DNA of 64,000 nt, from assembly GCF_009741265.1 (NCBI RefSeq), contig NZ_WOWL01000001.1:2108001-2172000 (forward strand), in the 5' to 3' direction. The position numbers and the translations under genes were made by a program. The stretch is from Pseudarthrobacter sp. GA104 (lineage in GTDB: Bacteria; Actinomycetota; Actinomycetes; Actinomycetales; Micrococcaceae). Positions within the stretch are counted from its first letter, which is position 1. Each line of letters begins with the position of its first letter. The notes below the pieces were generated by a model. The model had not been told where the DNA came from, ran no database searches, and was given only the letters and a program-made list of their open reading frames with translations. Below are positions 17,948-27,370 of the stretch, piece by piece.

Positions 17948-19246
17948 ATGCACGAAGCACGGCTTCCCTTGACCCCCTCTCCCACCGGCGCCGTCCTGAG
18001 GCTCACGGGAGCCCGACTCATCGACGGCACCGGCGCAGCACCTGTCGATGACGCAGAAGTCATTATTGACGGTGATCGCATCCTCTATGCCGGCCCACCG
18101 GTTGACACCGATGACCATGCTGAAGCAACGACCGTGGACCTCAAAGGAAAAACGCTCCTGCCGGGGTTCATCGATACTCACGTGCACCTGTCGCTATCGT
18201 TGGAAACACCCCCGGCACAGCGCGCCGCACGGTTCGAGTCCGAAAACGTCCTGGCCGCCGCAGGGATCATCCACGACACCCTTATGGCCGGCATCACCAC
18301 GGCCAGGGACCTCGGCGGTCTCGACGCCGGCTACCGCAGAGCGATAGAGGGCGGTGCCATCCTCGGCCCGCGACTTCATTTGGCTGTTGCTGCGCTCTCC
18401 CCCACCGGGGGACACGCCGACACGTGCATGCCCAACGGTGCAAGGAGCATGTCACTCGCGGCCTTGATGACTGTAGATTCGGACGACGAAATGCGCCATG
18501 CCGTTCGGACACTGATTCGCTCCGAGGCTGATGTCATCAAGATCTGCACCACAGGCGGCGTATCAAGCCCTTCGGACACGCCCCACGATCTTGGCGTTCC
18601 TGAACACCAAGTCCGGCTAATAAAGAACGAGACAGCCCGCCGCAGCGGCCAGCCTGTCGCGGCACATGCCCAGGGCGCCGCCGGCATTCTCGAAGCTCTG
18701 CGTGGAGGGGTGACGAGCATCGAACACGGATATGAGATCGATGATGAAGGTATCGCGCTCATGCACGAGCAGGAAGCTTTCCTTGTCCCGACCCTAAGCT
18801 CCGCACTGCGCGTCCCCGACCCCGCGAACGTCCCGGCGTACCTGTACGAGAAAAAGGTGCTGTGGTCCCGCATCGCCCGCGAACATCTCGGCAAGGCTCT
18901 CAAAGCGGGTGTGAAGGTTGCCATGGGCACAGACGCTGGCGTTTGTCCCCACGGTGAGAACTTGAAAGAGCTCGCGTACATGGTCGAACTGGGCCTGTCC
19001 CCCATGGAAGCCATCGTCGCAGCCACCAAGAACGCGGCTGAACTGATGAGATTGGACGACCACCTTGGCACCCTGCAGGCCGGCAAACTCGCCGACCTGG
19101 TCATAACGGATATCGATCCCCTGACGGACATCGCCCTGATGTCGGACCCGTCCAACATTGGAGCCATCATCCAAGGCGGACGATGCGTAAAGGACCTCAA
19201 AGGCTGGCTCCCACTGGCCGCGGCCTCTACGTGCAACGCCTCCTGA
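17948..19246 (+). CDS. Metal-dependent amidohydrolase (imidazolonepropionase/Xaa-Pro dipeptidase-like)
   Basis: A protein of about 432 aa of the amidohydrolase superfamily. Metal-site motifs are visible in order: HxH in LLPGFIDTHVHLSLS (about residues 76-90), the lysine segment DVIKICTTGGV that is carbamylated in relatives, HAQG and EHGYEID histidines, and the aspartate in VAMGTDAGVCPHG. The start is ATG 17948, with GTG 17945 directly before it. The family hydrolyses dipeptides, cyclic amides and related amide bonds. It lies 118 bp after the AbgT-like transporter on the same strand, so it may act on the imported compound. The exact substrate is unknown. Confidence 0.83.
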   Translation: MHEARLPLTPSPTGAVLRLTGARLIDGTGAAPVDDAEVIIDGDRILYAGPPVDTDDHAEATTVDLKGKTLLPGFIDTHVHLSLSLETPPAQRAARFESENVLAAAGIIHDTLMAGITTARDLGGLDAGYRRAIEGGAILGPRLHLAVAALSPTGGHADTCMPNGARSMSLAALMTVDSDDEMRHAVRTLIRSEADVIKICTTGGVSSPSDTPHDLGVPEHQVRLIKNETARRSGQPVAAHAQGAAGILEALRGGVTSIEHGYEIDDEGIALMHEQEAFLVPTLSSALRVPDPANVPAYLYEKKVLWSRIAREHLGKALKAGVKVAMGTDAGVCPHGENLKELAYMVELGLSPMEAIVAATKNAAELMRLDDHLGTLQAGKLADLVITDIDPLTDIALMSDPSNIGAIIQGGRCVKDLKGWLPLAAASTCNAS

Positions 19247-19920
19247 AACCAAGGGAACCACATCAAAGGACTGGACAGGCTCTCATGAAAGTTTTCACAG
19301 ACCGCCGCCATGGCTCGACGACCACCGCAGCGACCGGACACCTTGCGCCCAGCAGTGGCTGGTGGCGACCAGACGACTGTCCGATGCCCTTCCGCTACAT
19401 TCAGCGTGGGGAAATCATGCCAGCCCTCGACGGCTCGCAGACGATCTGGACGTTATTTTATGAACTTGACCCTTCTCAGAAGGTCCTCCGGAGAAGGCGC
19501 CCTCAGAACTGAGGCCCGGCTCGTTCACTTCACCGGCTGATCTCTGTAACTCGTCCAAGAACAAGAAGGCTATGAAACGCAGAACGCTTGTGCGCAACAA
19601 GAACTACAGTCGACGCGTCGGATCTCCGGAGCCAACCCGGCAGGCCGAGACCAAGATGCAGCAGTCAACGGAAGGTAGAGGGCATCCCGACCAGGGGAAC
19701 CCGGATCGGCGATCGAGCGAACTGTTCATAACACTGCAGGCGTCAAACCCGACTTCTTAAAAGGCTGGCTCAACCGCTAACCGCACCATCGACGGACTAC
19801 TGAGAATGCCCGGTGCCGCTCCCCCATCAGAACGGGACGGATAGTGCTGACGCTGTCTGCACTACGTTGCTCGAGTACTGCCCTCCCCGCACTGCCCCCG
19901 GGACCATAAGATGGGCCGCG
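19247..19920. other. Spacer, probably gene debris
   Basis: No intact gene is supported. One short frame ends VKPDFLKGWLNR near 19780 and reads like a protein C-terminus, but it lacks a start and I cannot assign it. The neighbouring abgT remnant suggests this whole stretch is decayed. Confidence 0.4.
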
Positions 19921-20010
19921 CTAGTTGACGAAAGGGGTGAAGAGCAGCATCCGGCCGATCACGGAGCCAATGCCAGCGTCTGATTCGTACTTGCGCAGGT
20001 AGCCGAGCAA
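19921..20010 (-). pseudogene. 3' remnant of a second AbgT-like transporter
   Basis: The minus strand encodes LLGYLRKYESDAGIGSVIGR then MLLFTPFVN. This closely matches the C-terminal region of the AbgT protein at 16264-17829 (ILAFLRKYEPDAGIGSIIAR). Only about 30 residues remain, on the opposite strand. Just downstream in reverse orientation lies a second Lrp-type gene, so a second abgT/regulator module was probably present and has been eroded. Confidence 0.75.
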
Positions 20011-20166
20011 CCTCACTTTCGCGGGGCGCCGATATCGACTGATACGACTTCTTGCGGGCTCATCGAGGGCGGTCAGCATGCTGGACCTCCTTGCACCACT
20101 TCCTTGGCATAGGCCCACGCCGAGTTTACTCACCCAGAAGCCGGAACCGTTTTCGGCGAGCCGCGC

Positions 20167-21168
20167 TTAGCCGGCAGTGGTGCCGACAATCACTTCGCCG
20201 GTTGCGGTGGAGTCCTCGTTCAGCATCCATCCTGTGCGCTTGTGGGTACGGACCCCGACATCGGACTCGATGACCTGTACTCCTGGCGCCGCCTTCTGGA
20301 GCCCGGTTTCCACGTCGACAATGGCGCCAGGGGTCCGCAGCCAAAGATAGAACGTCAGGTTGGCATCTCCCGTGGTAGCGGCGCACAGCCGCAGAGTCCG
20401 GTGGGACTGCAGATAGCTGACCGCAGCCTCCAGCTGCGAGGGCGGAACGCGCACATACCACTGACATCCGATGGGGTAGCCCGAGTAATCCTGGGCGAGT
20501 TCGCAGCGCAATGCCACCAGGCCCGTTTCCAGGGCCTGGCGCAGGTGCCGGGCCACGGTCGTCGGATGGGTACCGGTTGCAGCTGCGATCTCGGTTGCCG
20601 AGGCCCGTCCGTTCCCGGCCAGCACAGTCATCAGCTGGGGCAGTGTCGGAGGCGTGGCTCCGGGAGGACGCACCACGCCAGAATGTAAGGCAGCAATGCG
20701 GCGCTGCTGCTCGGGGGACAGGACATCCAGGCGCCAGTTGTTTCCGGCCGAGTAAAGCCTGGTCGCCAGGGTCACTTGGCTGCGCAGAATGTCCGGATTG
20801 GTGCGCACCAGGGGCAGCACGTCCCTGGTCACCTGCTCCCAGCTGCGCGCCAGGACGGTCAATCGCAGGTCCCAGGCCCGGGCCGCTTCCTCGATGGTTC
20901 CGATCTCAGGGACCGCGCATACGCGTTCCAGTACCTTCTTCCGGTGCCCGGGGCGGCATTGGAGGCCGACGAAGGTGACGCACCCCTGGCCTTCGGCGGT
21001 TCCGATATGGCAGGTGACCCAGGCCTGGCCGTTCGAGCGCAGTCGCTCCCATCGCGCGGCCAGGGTTGGGGGATGCCGGCCCAGCACGGATCCGAGCTGG
21101 GCCCAGGTGGCGCGTGGAGAGAGCTGGAGTGCGTGAATCAGTTCGAGGTCCTCGGCGGGTAGCTCCAT
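20167..21168 (-). CDS. Lrp/AsnC-type regulator with two HTH/ligand modules
   Basis: A 333-aa protein, MELPAEDLELIHALQLSPRA. The first HTH is TWAQLGSVLGRHPPTLAARW. The second is ASATEIAAATGTHPTTVARH at about residues 190-210, each followed by a beta-alpha ligand-like region (FVGLQCRPGHRKKVLERV; TTGDANLTFYLWLRTPGA). It is divergent from the M20 amidohydrolase, with a 98-bp gap containing an inverted repeat (21208-21231). It is the same architecture as the regulator at 14990-16021 but clearly diverged. Likely role: substrate-responsive control of the amidohydrolase and transporter genes. Confidence 0.82.
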   Translation of the reverse strand: MELPAEDLELIHALQLSPRATWAQLGSVLGRHPPTLAARWERLRSNGQAWVTCHIGTAEGQGCVTFVGLQCRPGHRKKVLERVCAVPEIGTIEEAARAWDLRLTVLARSWEQVTRDVLPLVRTNPDILRSQVTLATRLYSAGNNWRLDVLSPEQQRRIAALHSGVVRPPGATPPTLPQLMTVLAGNGRASATEIAAATGTHPTTVARHLRQALETGLVALRCELAQDYSGYPIGCQWYVRVPPSQLEAAVSYLQSHRTLRLCAATTGDANLTFYLWLRTPGAIVDVETGLQKAAPGVQVIESDVGVRTHKRTGWMLNEDSTATGEVIVGTTAG

Positions 21169-21207
21169 ACAGGATCCTTCGGTTTAGTGGCACAGTCATG
21201 CAATTTT

Positions 21208-21231
21208 CTCACTTTATTGTCATCAAGTGAG
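21208..21231. promoter_or_regulatory. Inverted repeat in the divergent Lrp / M20 promoter
   Basis: CTCACTT (21208-21214) and AAGTGAG (21225-21231) form a perfect 7-bp inverted repeat with a 10-bp AT-rich centre. Position between the divergent genes suggests an operator for the Lrp-type regulator. Confidence 0.5.
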
Positions 21232-21266
21232 CGGGGGCACGTCACACTCAAGGGATCTGTTTTCCA

Positions 21267-22529
21267 GTGAAAGGGACTGCTTTGGCTTTACCCGCATCGT
21301 CCGCCGACCTGACCGTCGCCCTGCGTGAAGACGCCGCGGCCTTGGCCGGCGATATCGCCGACCTGCGCCATCGCCTGCACCGTGAGCCGGAGATCGGTCT
21401 GGATCTTCCGCGCACCCAGGAGAAGGTCCTCACCGCCCTCGACGGTCTGGGCTATGAGATCTCCACGGGCACGGACACCACCTCCGTGACGGCGATACTG
21501 CGAGGAACTGCGGGAACACCTGACAGCGGAATGCAGCGCCCGGTAGTGCTGCTGCGCGGCGACATGGACGCCCTGCCGGTACAGGAGAAGACGGGCCTTG
21601 AGTACGCATCCGAGATCCCCGGGGCCATGCACGGGTGCGGCCACGACCTGCACACGGCGATGCTCGTCGGTGCGGCGACCCTGCTCGCGACCCGGCGGGA
21701 CCAGCTGGGGGGCGACGTTGTCCTGATGTTTCAGCCCGGCGAAGAGGGCTTCGATGGAGCCGGTGTCATGATCCGCGAAGGCGTCCTCGATGCCGCCGGG
21801 ACCCGCCCGGATGCCGCCTACGCGCTGCACGTCATGAGCGCCCTCAGTGACAGCGGGGCCTTCCTCTCCCGACCGGGCGCCGTGATGAGCTCTTCGGACG
21901 GGCTGGTCGTGACCGTCCACGGGGCAGGTGGACACGGCTCTGCGCCCTTCGCCGCCAAGGACCCTGTGACGGTGGCCGCAGAAATGGTCATGGCGCTGCA
22001 GTCCATGGTCACCCGGCAGTTCGATGTGTTCGACCCGGTCGTGATTTCCGTCGGCATGCTGCAGGCGGGCACCAAGCGCAACGTCATCCCCGACACGGCC
22101 CGCTTCGAAGCGACCATCCGTTCCTTCTCCGCGGAGGCCAAGGCGCGGCTGAAGACCTCGATTCCGCGGCTGCTGGGCGCCATCGCCCAAGGCCACGGAC
22201 TGGAGGTCACGGTCGACTACATCGAAGAGTATCCGCTGACCCTCAACGACGGCGCCGAGTCCGAGTTCGCGCGGCACGCCGTCGACGAACTGTTCGGCCC
22301 GGAGCGCTACCGGGAGCTGGCCAATCCGCTGGCCGGATCGGAGGACTTTTCCCGTGTCCTGGCCGAGGTGCCGGGGGCGTTCCTGTTCCTCTCCGCCGTG
22401 CCGGAAGGCACCAACTCCACCGAGGCCGCTTACAACCACTCGCCGTTCGCCGTCTTCGACGACGCAGTGCTGGCCGACGGCAGCGCGCTATACGCACGTC
22501 TGGCGCTCGAACGCCTCGCGGCCGCCTGA
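21267..22529 (+). CDS. M20-family amidohydrolase (hippurate hydrolase / N-acyl amino acid type)
   Basis: A 420-aa peptidase-M20D-type enzyme from GTG 21267. Family motifs: LRHRLHREPEIGLDLPRTQE, the metal-site segment MHGCGHDLHTAMLVGAA, FQPGEEG, the dimerisation-domain GAGGHGSAPFAAKDPV, and the C-terminal GSEDFSRVL with the last metal ligand region. The family removes acyl groups from amino acids or cleaves indole- or benzoyl-amino acid conjugates, using a Cys/His-bound metal pair. It is followed by an MHS transporter 44 bp downstream and divergent from an Lrp-type regulator. Benzoyl-amino acids would feed the benzoate pathway elsewhere in this window, but this link is only inference. Confidence 0.88.
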   Translation: MKGTALALPASSADLTVALREDAAALAGDIADLRHRLHREPEIGLDLPRTQEKVLTALDGLGYEISTGTDTTSVTAILRGTAGTPDSGMQRPVVLLRGDMDALPVQEKTGLEYASEIPGAMHGCGHDLHTAMLVGAATLLATRRDQLGGDVVLMFQPGEEGFDGAGVMIREGVLDAAGTRPDAAYALHVMSALSDSGAFLSRPGAVMSSSDGLVVTVHGAGGHGSAPFAAKDPVTVAAEMVMALQSMVTRQFDVFDPVVISVGMLQAGTKRNVIPDTARFEATIRSFSAEAKARLKTSIPRLLGAIAQGHGLEVTVDYIEEYPLTLNDGAESEFARHAVDELFGPERYRELANPLAGSEDFSRVLAEVPGAFLFLSAVPEGTNSTEAAYNHSPFAVFDDAVLADGSALYARLALERLAAA

Positions 22530-22573
22530 TCAAACTTTCCCTTTCCCTATCCCCCTCTTTCCAGGAGACTTCG

Positions 22574-23935
22574 ATGTCCTTCCCCCGCCCCCACACCGCC
22601 AAGCAGGCCGACGCGTCCGCCCCAGAGATCCGGCCGCCCCGCTCCAAAGTCATCAAGACGCTGATTGGAACCGGTGCCGGCAACGCCGTCGAATGGTACG
22701 ACTGGGCCATCTATGCCACCTTCGCTTCCTTCATCGCTTCCCAGCTGTTCAGCAAACAGGACCCCTCCAGCGCTTTCCTCGCAACGCTCGCGATCTTCGC
22801 GGTCGGCTTCGTGGCCCGCCCGCTCGGCGGATTCATCTTCGGCTGGATCGGCGACAAGGTCGGCCGGAAGGCATCGCTGACGCTCTGCGTCGGCCTGGCC
22901 TCGGTCGGCTCGCTGGTGATCGGCCTGACCCCCACGTACGACTCGATCGGCGCCGGCGCGTCCCTCATGCTGCTCATCGCACGGCTCATCCAGGGCCTCG
23001 CGCACGGCGGCGAGCTGCCGAGCGCCCAGACCTACCTGTCGGAAATGGCGCCGCCCTCCCGGCGCGGCTACTGGGCATCGCTGATCTACGCTTCGGGAAC
23101 GGTCGGCATCCTGTTCGGCACCCTGCTGGGCGCAGTCCTCTCCAGCGCCATCCCGGAATCCGCCATGTCCGCCTACGGCTGGCGCATCCCCTTCCTCCTC
23201 GGCGCGGTCTTCGGGCTGGTCGCCCTGGTCATGCGCTCCCGCATGGAAGAGTCCGAACTCTTCAAATCCGAAGCGGCCGCCCATGACGCCGTCGTCCCCG
23301 GCCACCCCGCCCCGGCTCGTGGTGGCCTGTTCGCCGATCTGGCCCGACACTGGCGCCAGGCCTTACAGGTCATCGGCCTCACCGTCGGGCTGACCGTCGC
23401 CTACTACGTCTGGGGCGTCTCCACCCCCGCCTACGCCATAAACGTGCTCAAGATTGACGCGGCGGAGGCCCTCTGGGCCGGCGTGGCCGCCAACCTGGTG
23501 TTCATCATGGCCCTGCCGCTCTGGGGCCGGCTCTCGGATCGGATCGGCCGCAAACCGGTCCTGCTCATCAGCGGCATCGGCAGTGCCCTGATCTTCTTCC
23601 CCGCCACCTGGCACGTCCGGGACTCGCCCGTGCAGCTGGGTCTGGCCATGTCTGCCATGCTGGTCTTCATCGCCGGATCCGCCTCGATCATGCCAGCGGT
23701 GTACGCGGAGCTCTTCCCCACCGCCGTCCGCACCATCGGCGTGGCCATCCCGTACGCCCTCTGCGTCGCGGCCTTCGGCGGCACGGCAGCCTACCTGCAG
23801 GCCGGATTCGGCGTCTGGTTTGGCGACGCCGGCCCGGCCGCTTTCGCACTGTACACGATCGCCCTGCTGCTCGTCGGCGCCGCGACGGTGCTCTCGCTGC
23901 GCGAAGGCCGCGGCGTCGACCTCAGCAACCGGTAG
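22574..23935 (+). CDS. MFS transporter, MHS family
   Basis: A 453-aa membrane protein with the MHS signature GNAVEWYDW at residues 36-44, GDKVGRKASL around residue 95, and SDRIGRKPVLL in the second half. About twelve helices are visible. It follows the M20 amidohydrolase in the same direction with an AGGAG site before ATG 22574. It probably imports the amidohydrolase substrate or exchanges its products. It is a distant relative of the transporter at 1069-2439. Confidence 0.88.
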   Translation: MSFPRPHTAKQADASAPEIRPPRSKVIKTLIGTGAGNAVEWYDWAIYATFASFIASQLFSKQDPSSAFLATLAIFAVGFVARPLGGFIFGWIGDKVGRKASLTLCVGLASVGSLVIGLTPTYDSIGAGASLMLLIARLIQGLAHGGELPSAQTYLSEMAPPSRRGYWASLIYASGTVGILFGTLLGAVLSSAIPESAMSAYGWRIPFLLGAVFGLVALVMRSRMEESELFKSEAAAHDAVVPGHPAPARGGLFADLARHWRQALQVIGLTVGLTVAYYVWGVSTPAYAINVLKIDAAEALWAGVAANLVFIMALPLWGRLSDRIGRKPVLLISGIGSALIFFPATWHVRDSPVQLGLAMSAMLVFIAGSASIMPAVYAELFPTAVRTIGVAIPYALCVAAFGGTAAYLQAGFGVWFGDAGPAAFALYTIALLLVGAATVLSLREGRGVDLSNR

Positions 23936-24971
23936 CCCGCACCAGATGACCGCGAACTGCCGGAAGTGGCGCCATTCTGCTTCGTATGTGATTCCGTAAG
24001 GCACCTGTGCTGTAAGTCCGGACGGCCAAGGTTCCAGGTCCTGTCTTCCTGACGAGGATGCCGCAGCGTATCTCCTGACGTGCTACCTGCTGTTCCTATA
24101 GTTAGTCGAAGGGTGAGGACGAGAACGACCGCTGTCCGCCTCAGCGAAGTTAGAGATATGGAAGACGTTCTTTGGTTTCCTGACGGGAGCGGCTGCGCCA
24201 GACTTCCCGGAAGACAGCAAGACATTGGTATAAGCCACCAGGTGTGTCTAGCCCGAACACGCTGTTATCTACACAGTTCCCAACTAATCCAATAGGGCGG
24301 CTCAAAGCAGGTGTACGAATAGACTCCTGGCGCAGGGAGTGCATGCAGCTTTCACAACGTGATCTCCAGTGTGCGGATGGAGTACACCCAAAGCTGACAC
24401 ACGGTTCCTTGCCTGGTCCTCCGAGCAACCGGAATTGATCTACGTTTGACCGAGAAGTCCGGTCCGCCCGTCCACAGCCGGGGACAATTCTCCTAGGTTA
24501 TCCACCGCTACTGCTGTCAGGGAGCTACCCCAATGGCTCCCAATTCCAGCCGTGGATAACCTGAATTGACCCCAGCCATGGACGGACTAAAGTCGCAACC
24601 AGTTCCGGCCGCGTGATCAGCAAGCACGGGTTCGCCCAGCTGCGGCAAGTTGACGGAATATCCACTATCGGCTCTTTAGGCCCGGATCCAGAAGGGGCTA
24701 TATTGAGCCCTGTCTCATGGAGAATCTGGGCGCTGACCGGCCTTTCATTGCCTGCAGCGAAGAGAGCTCGCCCCGGCAGCAGCATCACTTCACGAGACGG
24801 CTGCGGTCGCGCTAAGCTGCACGTTCCATGCATGTAATAGGTGATTCCAGACCTACCTGCCACCCTTCCTGCGGAGCCTAGACGTTCGAGGGGCTTGAAA
24901 ACAAGATTCTAAGCATGCTTATTATGTTTGTAGCCGAATGCGAACGGCTGCCAACCAGAGGAGGAAACACC
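23936..24971. other. 1-kb gene-free stretch with DnaA-box-like inverted repeats
   Basis: No reading frame here is convincing. It contains an 11-bp inverted repeat (24495-24505 and 24552-24562, AGGTTATCCAC / GTGGATAACCT) and a TTATCTACA motif near 24265. Just after the repeat, TGAATTGACCCCAG at 24562 resembles the core of the IS21 end repeats, so it may hold mobile-element debris. Confidence 0.4.
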
Positions 24972-25148
24972 ATGGGATTGGGCGACAAGATTGAAAACGC
25001 TGCCGAGAAGGCCGGCGGTAAGGGCAAGGAAGCGGCTGGCGCCGCTACGGGCGATGAGAGCCTGCGGACCGAGGGTCAGGCCGACCAGGCTAAAGGCGAT
25101 TTGAAGCAGGCCGGCGAGAAGGTCAAGGACGCTTTTAAGAAGGACTGA
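24972..25148 (+). CDS. CsbD-family stress protein
   Basis: A 58-aa acidic/basic hydrophilic protein (MGLGDKIENAAEKAGGKGKE ... GDLKQAGEKVKDAFKKD) of the CsbD family. It has the usual length and the typical internal repeat K-GK-EA-G. Members are small, probably disordered, general-stress proteins of unknown mechanism. GAGGAGG lies 8 nt before ATG 24972, and a clear terminator follows, so it is monocistronic. An upstream in-frame start at 24915 lacks support. Confidence 0.88.
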   Translation: MGLGDKIENAAEKAGGKGKEAAGAATGDESLRTEGQADQAKGDLKQAGEKVKDAFKKD

Positions 25149-25160
25149 CCCAGACCACAC

Positions 25161-25196
25161 CAAAGGGCGTGCTCAGCGAACGGGGCGCGCCCTTTG
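25161..25196 (+). terminator. Terminator after the CsbD gene
   Basis: CAAAGGGCG (25161-25169) pairs with CGCCCTTTG (25188-25196). The hairpin starts 12 bp after the stop codon. Confidence 0.75.
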
Positions 25197-25377
25197 CTGT
25201 GCCCCGGGGGATTCCGAAGTGGGAGCCGGAAACGTGCCGCTTGTGGCTGATGAACACCAATCTGGCACCAAGCTATTTGACGAAATCTCCATTGTCGGCA
25301 TTTAGATTGGGGTGGGAGCCCGTAGACTGCACCGACTCGATCGTCCTACTGGCGAATGCAGCAGGCCCCGGTACCGT

Positions 25378-25602
25378 TTACCGGTTGAGGCTTATCTTAA
25401 CGCCATCAACGTTGCTGAGTAAGTGTCGCGTACCGACGTCGCTTCGTCTTACCCAGATGATGTCAGCTTCCTCGGTCATGGTCTCGATCCGAGCTTGGTA
25501 CACGAACCCGGACCTGTCGGTGACATTCACCGGGTCGCCAATCTGGAGGTATGTCCATTTTTGTCGCCCAGTTCGGGGATCCTGGCTGATGTTCTGTTTC
25601 AA
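25378..25602 (-). CDS. Small hypothetical protein (beta-rich)
   Basis: A 74-aa protein if it begins at TTG 25602, which has GGAAGGA 8 nt upstream. The longer open frame to 25740 adds atypical residues. The product, LKQNISQDPRTGRQKWTYLQ IGDPVNVTD then IETMTEEADIIWVRRSDVGT, ends GVKISLNR. It looks like a small SH3-like beta barrel, but no family is recognised. It stands alone between two terminators. Confidence 0.5.
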   Translation of the reverse strand: MKQNISQDPRTGRQKWTYLQIGDPVNVTDRSGFVYQARIETMTEEADIIWVRRSDVGTRHLLSNVDGVKISLNR

Positions 25603-25942
25603 AGGTCTATTCCTTCCCGGAGAGCGTTCTTGGGTCCTCGCAGTGGCAACAGCGAGGCGGGATTCTTCCTTCCCGTGAAAATGGCCGTGCACCGAACCCA
25701 CGAATGCTGTCACCGTCGGGAATTCTGTGACACCGACCACGGTCGTTGAGTCAGCTGAGGGAAGGTAGGAACAGCGTCGAGCCTGGCGGGTGCAGCGGCG
25801 AAGTCAACTCGTTTTCCACGGTGCGACATACACGCATCAGAATCAACCGCCGGCGGCGGTGGGTTGGAACTGGCGGTGGTTATGGAGGAGATGCAGGGTC
25901 TTGAATTTGCTTGTTGCGCAAATGTTGCCTCCCGGTGCCAAC
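25603..25942. other. Non-coding spacer
   Basis: I see no supported gene. It presumably holds the promoter of the small minus-strand gene. Confidence 0.35.
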
Positions 25943-25982
25943 ACAACCCGGGTCACGGCACCTAGGCCGTGACCAGGGTTGT
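25943..25982 (-). terminator. Terminator after the MatC-type carrier
   Basis: ACAACCCGGGTCACGGC at 25943-25959 pairs with 25966-25982 with a single mismatch and a 6-nt loop. It lies 11 bp beyond the stop of the minus-strand transporter. Confidence 0.8.
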
Positions 25983-25993
25983 GGGCTGTGCGA

Positions 25994-27370
25994 CTAAAAC
26001 ATCGTGGGCAGCACGAGCGTAGTGACGGTGAGGATTGGCGCGATGATGATCATGGAGAAGCCCCAGCGCATGTAGATCTTTGTCATGCGCGGCCGCTCCT
26101 CCTCGGGGGCGCTGGCGACTGCAGTTGCACCTGCAGTGGAGAAGGGGGTGGTGTCTACGAGGCTGGCTGAAAGGGCGAGTGCAACGATCAGTCCGTACCC
26201 GACGAAGTTGCCGGTGGCCATGAGTGGAAGCGAGAGCGGAATGAGGGCTCCGAGGATGCCGGTCGTGGATGCAAAGGCTGAGATGAATGCCCCCACCAGG
26301 CAGATGACGAAGGCTGCCAGCAACGGCTGGTTGACCGACGCCGCTGCATGTCCGAGCAGTTCCATGGCGCCGACCCGCTCGAGAACTCCAACGTAGGTGA
26401 CGATGCCGCCGACGAGCAGAATAGTGGACCAGTCGATGCCCCGGAGTGCCGGCTTGGTCCGCGAGGGAAAGAGGATCGAAACGAGGACGGCCAGGCCAAG
26501 GGCGAGGACTCCGACGTCGGTTGGGAGGTTCAGGGCCGACAGAACGACCACCAAAGTCACCAGGCAGGCCAATGATATTAGGGACACCTTCTGGAAGATG
26601 TTGAGCTTGGGCGTTGTTGTCGGTATGAGTGAATCGGTTGCTGTCACGGTGGTGCGTTCGAGGGTAGACGCGCGGGTTCCGCTCACTGCGCCGGATTCAC
26701 TTCCCGGCGTTGGTGAAGGCGCGGGGATGCCGTGTCCGGCAGAAGCGAGCTCATCGTCGGTCCCGGTGTCCTTCAGGAGCTTTCGGCCACCAAAGACCAG
26801 GAATGCAAAGGCCATGAGCACGGTGTTGAAGGCGATGCCGGCGGCGAAGAGCATGAGGGGGTTTGGCTCGATGCCGCTCTCGGCGGCGATGCGGTTCGTG
26901 ATCAGACCGTACAGGCTTGTAGGCGCGAAGCCTCCGGCGGTTCCGCCCAAGGTAACAGCCAAGCCCATAAGTACGGGGTCAATCTTGTGTCTGGCAACGA
27001 AAATCATGGCAACCGGCGTCAGGGCAACACAGGTCAGCGGCGAGCCCATCGATGCCAGAAGTACGGCCAAAGCAAAGAAGACTAAGGGAATCAGGGCGAC
27101 TTTGCCCCTAATGAGCCTGAGGGCCCGGTGGATGATCCAATCGACGACACCGGCTTCACGGGCGATGGCGAAGAGGTAGGTAACTCCGACCAGCAGCACG
27201 AGAATGCCCACGGGGAAACCGCTCATGGTTTCCTTGAAGGTCTCGCCGGCGAGGAAGAAGCCCACGCCAAATGCCGCAGTCAGGCTTAGTAGTCCGAGAT
27301 GGATTGGTTTCCATGTCCCGATGATGAAGATGAGCGCCAGGATGGCCAAGGCGGCGATTTGGATAGCCAC
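25994..27370 (-). CDS. SLC13-like / MatC-type dicarboxylate carrier
   Basis: A 458-aa membrane protein with the MatC N-terminal region (ALAILALIFIIGTWKPIHLG). It has about twelve hydrophobic helices in two halves and a hydrophilic central loop (about residues 205-260). Conserved patches include GGTAGGFAPTSLYGLITNRI in the first half and DTTPFSTAGATAVA in the second. This family carries malonate and other dicarboxylates. An AAAGGACC ribosome site precedes the ATG. The gene is about 1.5 kb from the MarR gene and CoA operon, so a role in importing that pathway's acid is possible but not shown. Confidence 0.85.
   Translation of the reverse strand: MAIQIAALAILALIFIIGTWKPIHLGLLSLTAAFGVGFFLAGETFKETMSGFPVGILVLLVGVTYLFAIAREAGVVDWIIHRALRLIRGKVALIPLVFFALAVLLASMGSPLTCVALTPVAMIFVARHKIDPVLMGLAVTLGGTAGGFAPTSLYGLITNRIAAESGIEPNPLMLFAAGIAFNTVLMAFAFLVFGGRKLLKDTGTDDELASAGHGIPAPSPTPGSESGAVSGTRASTLERTTVTATDSLIPTTTPKLNIFQKVSLISLACLVTLVVVLSALNLPTDVGVLALGLAVLVSILFPSRTKPALRGIDWSTILLVGGIVTYVGVLERVGAMELLGHAAASVNQPLLAAFVICLVGAFISAFASTTGILGALIPLSLPLMATGNFVGYGLIVALALSASLVDTTPFSTAGATAVASAPEEERPRMTKIYMRWGFSMIIIAPILTVTTLVLPTMF

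Noticed and set aside
24555..24580. IS21-end-like core (TGAATTGACCCCAG)
   Set aside because: Kept only as a note. No second end, transposase or target duplication was found near it.
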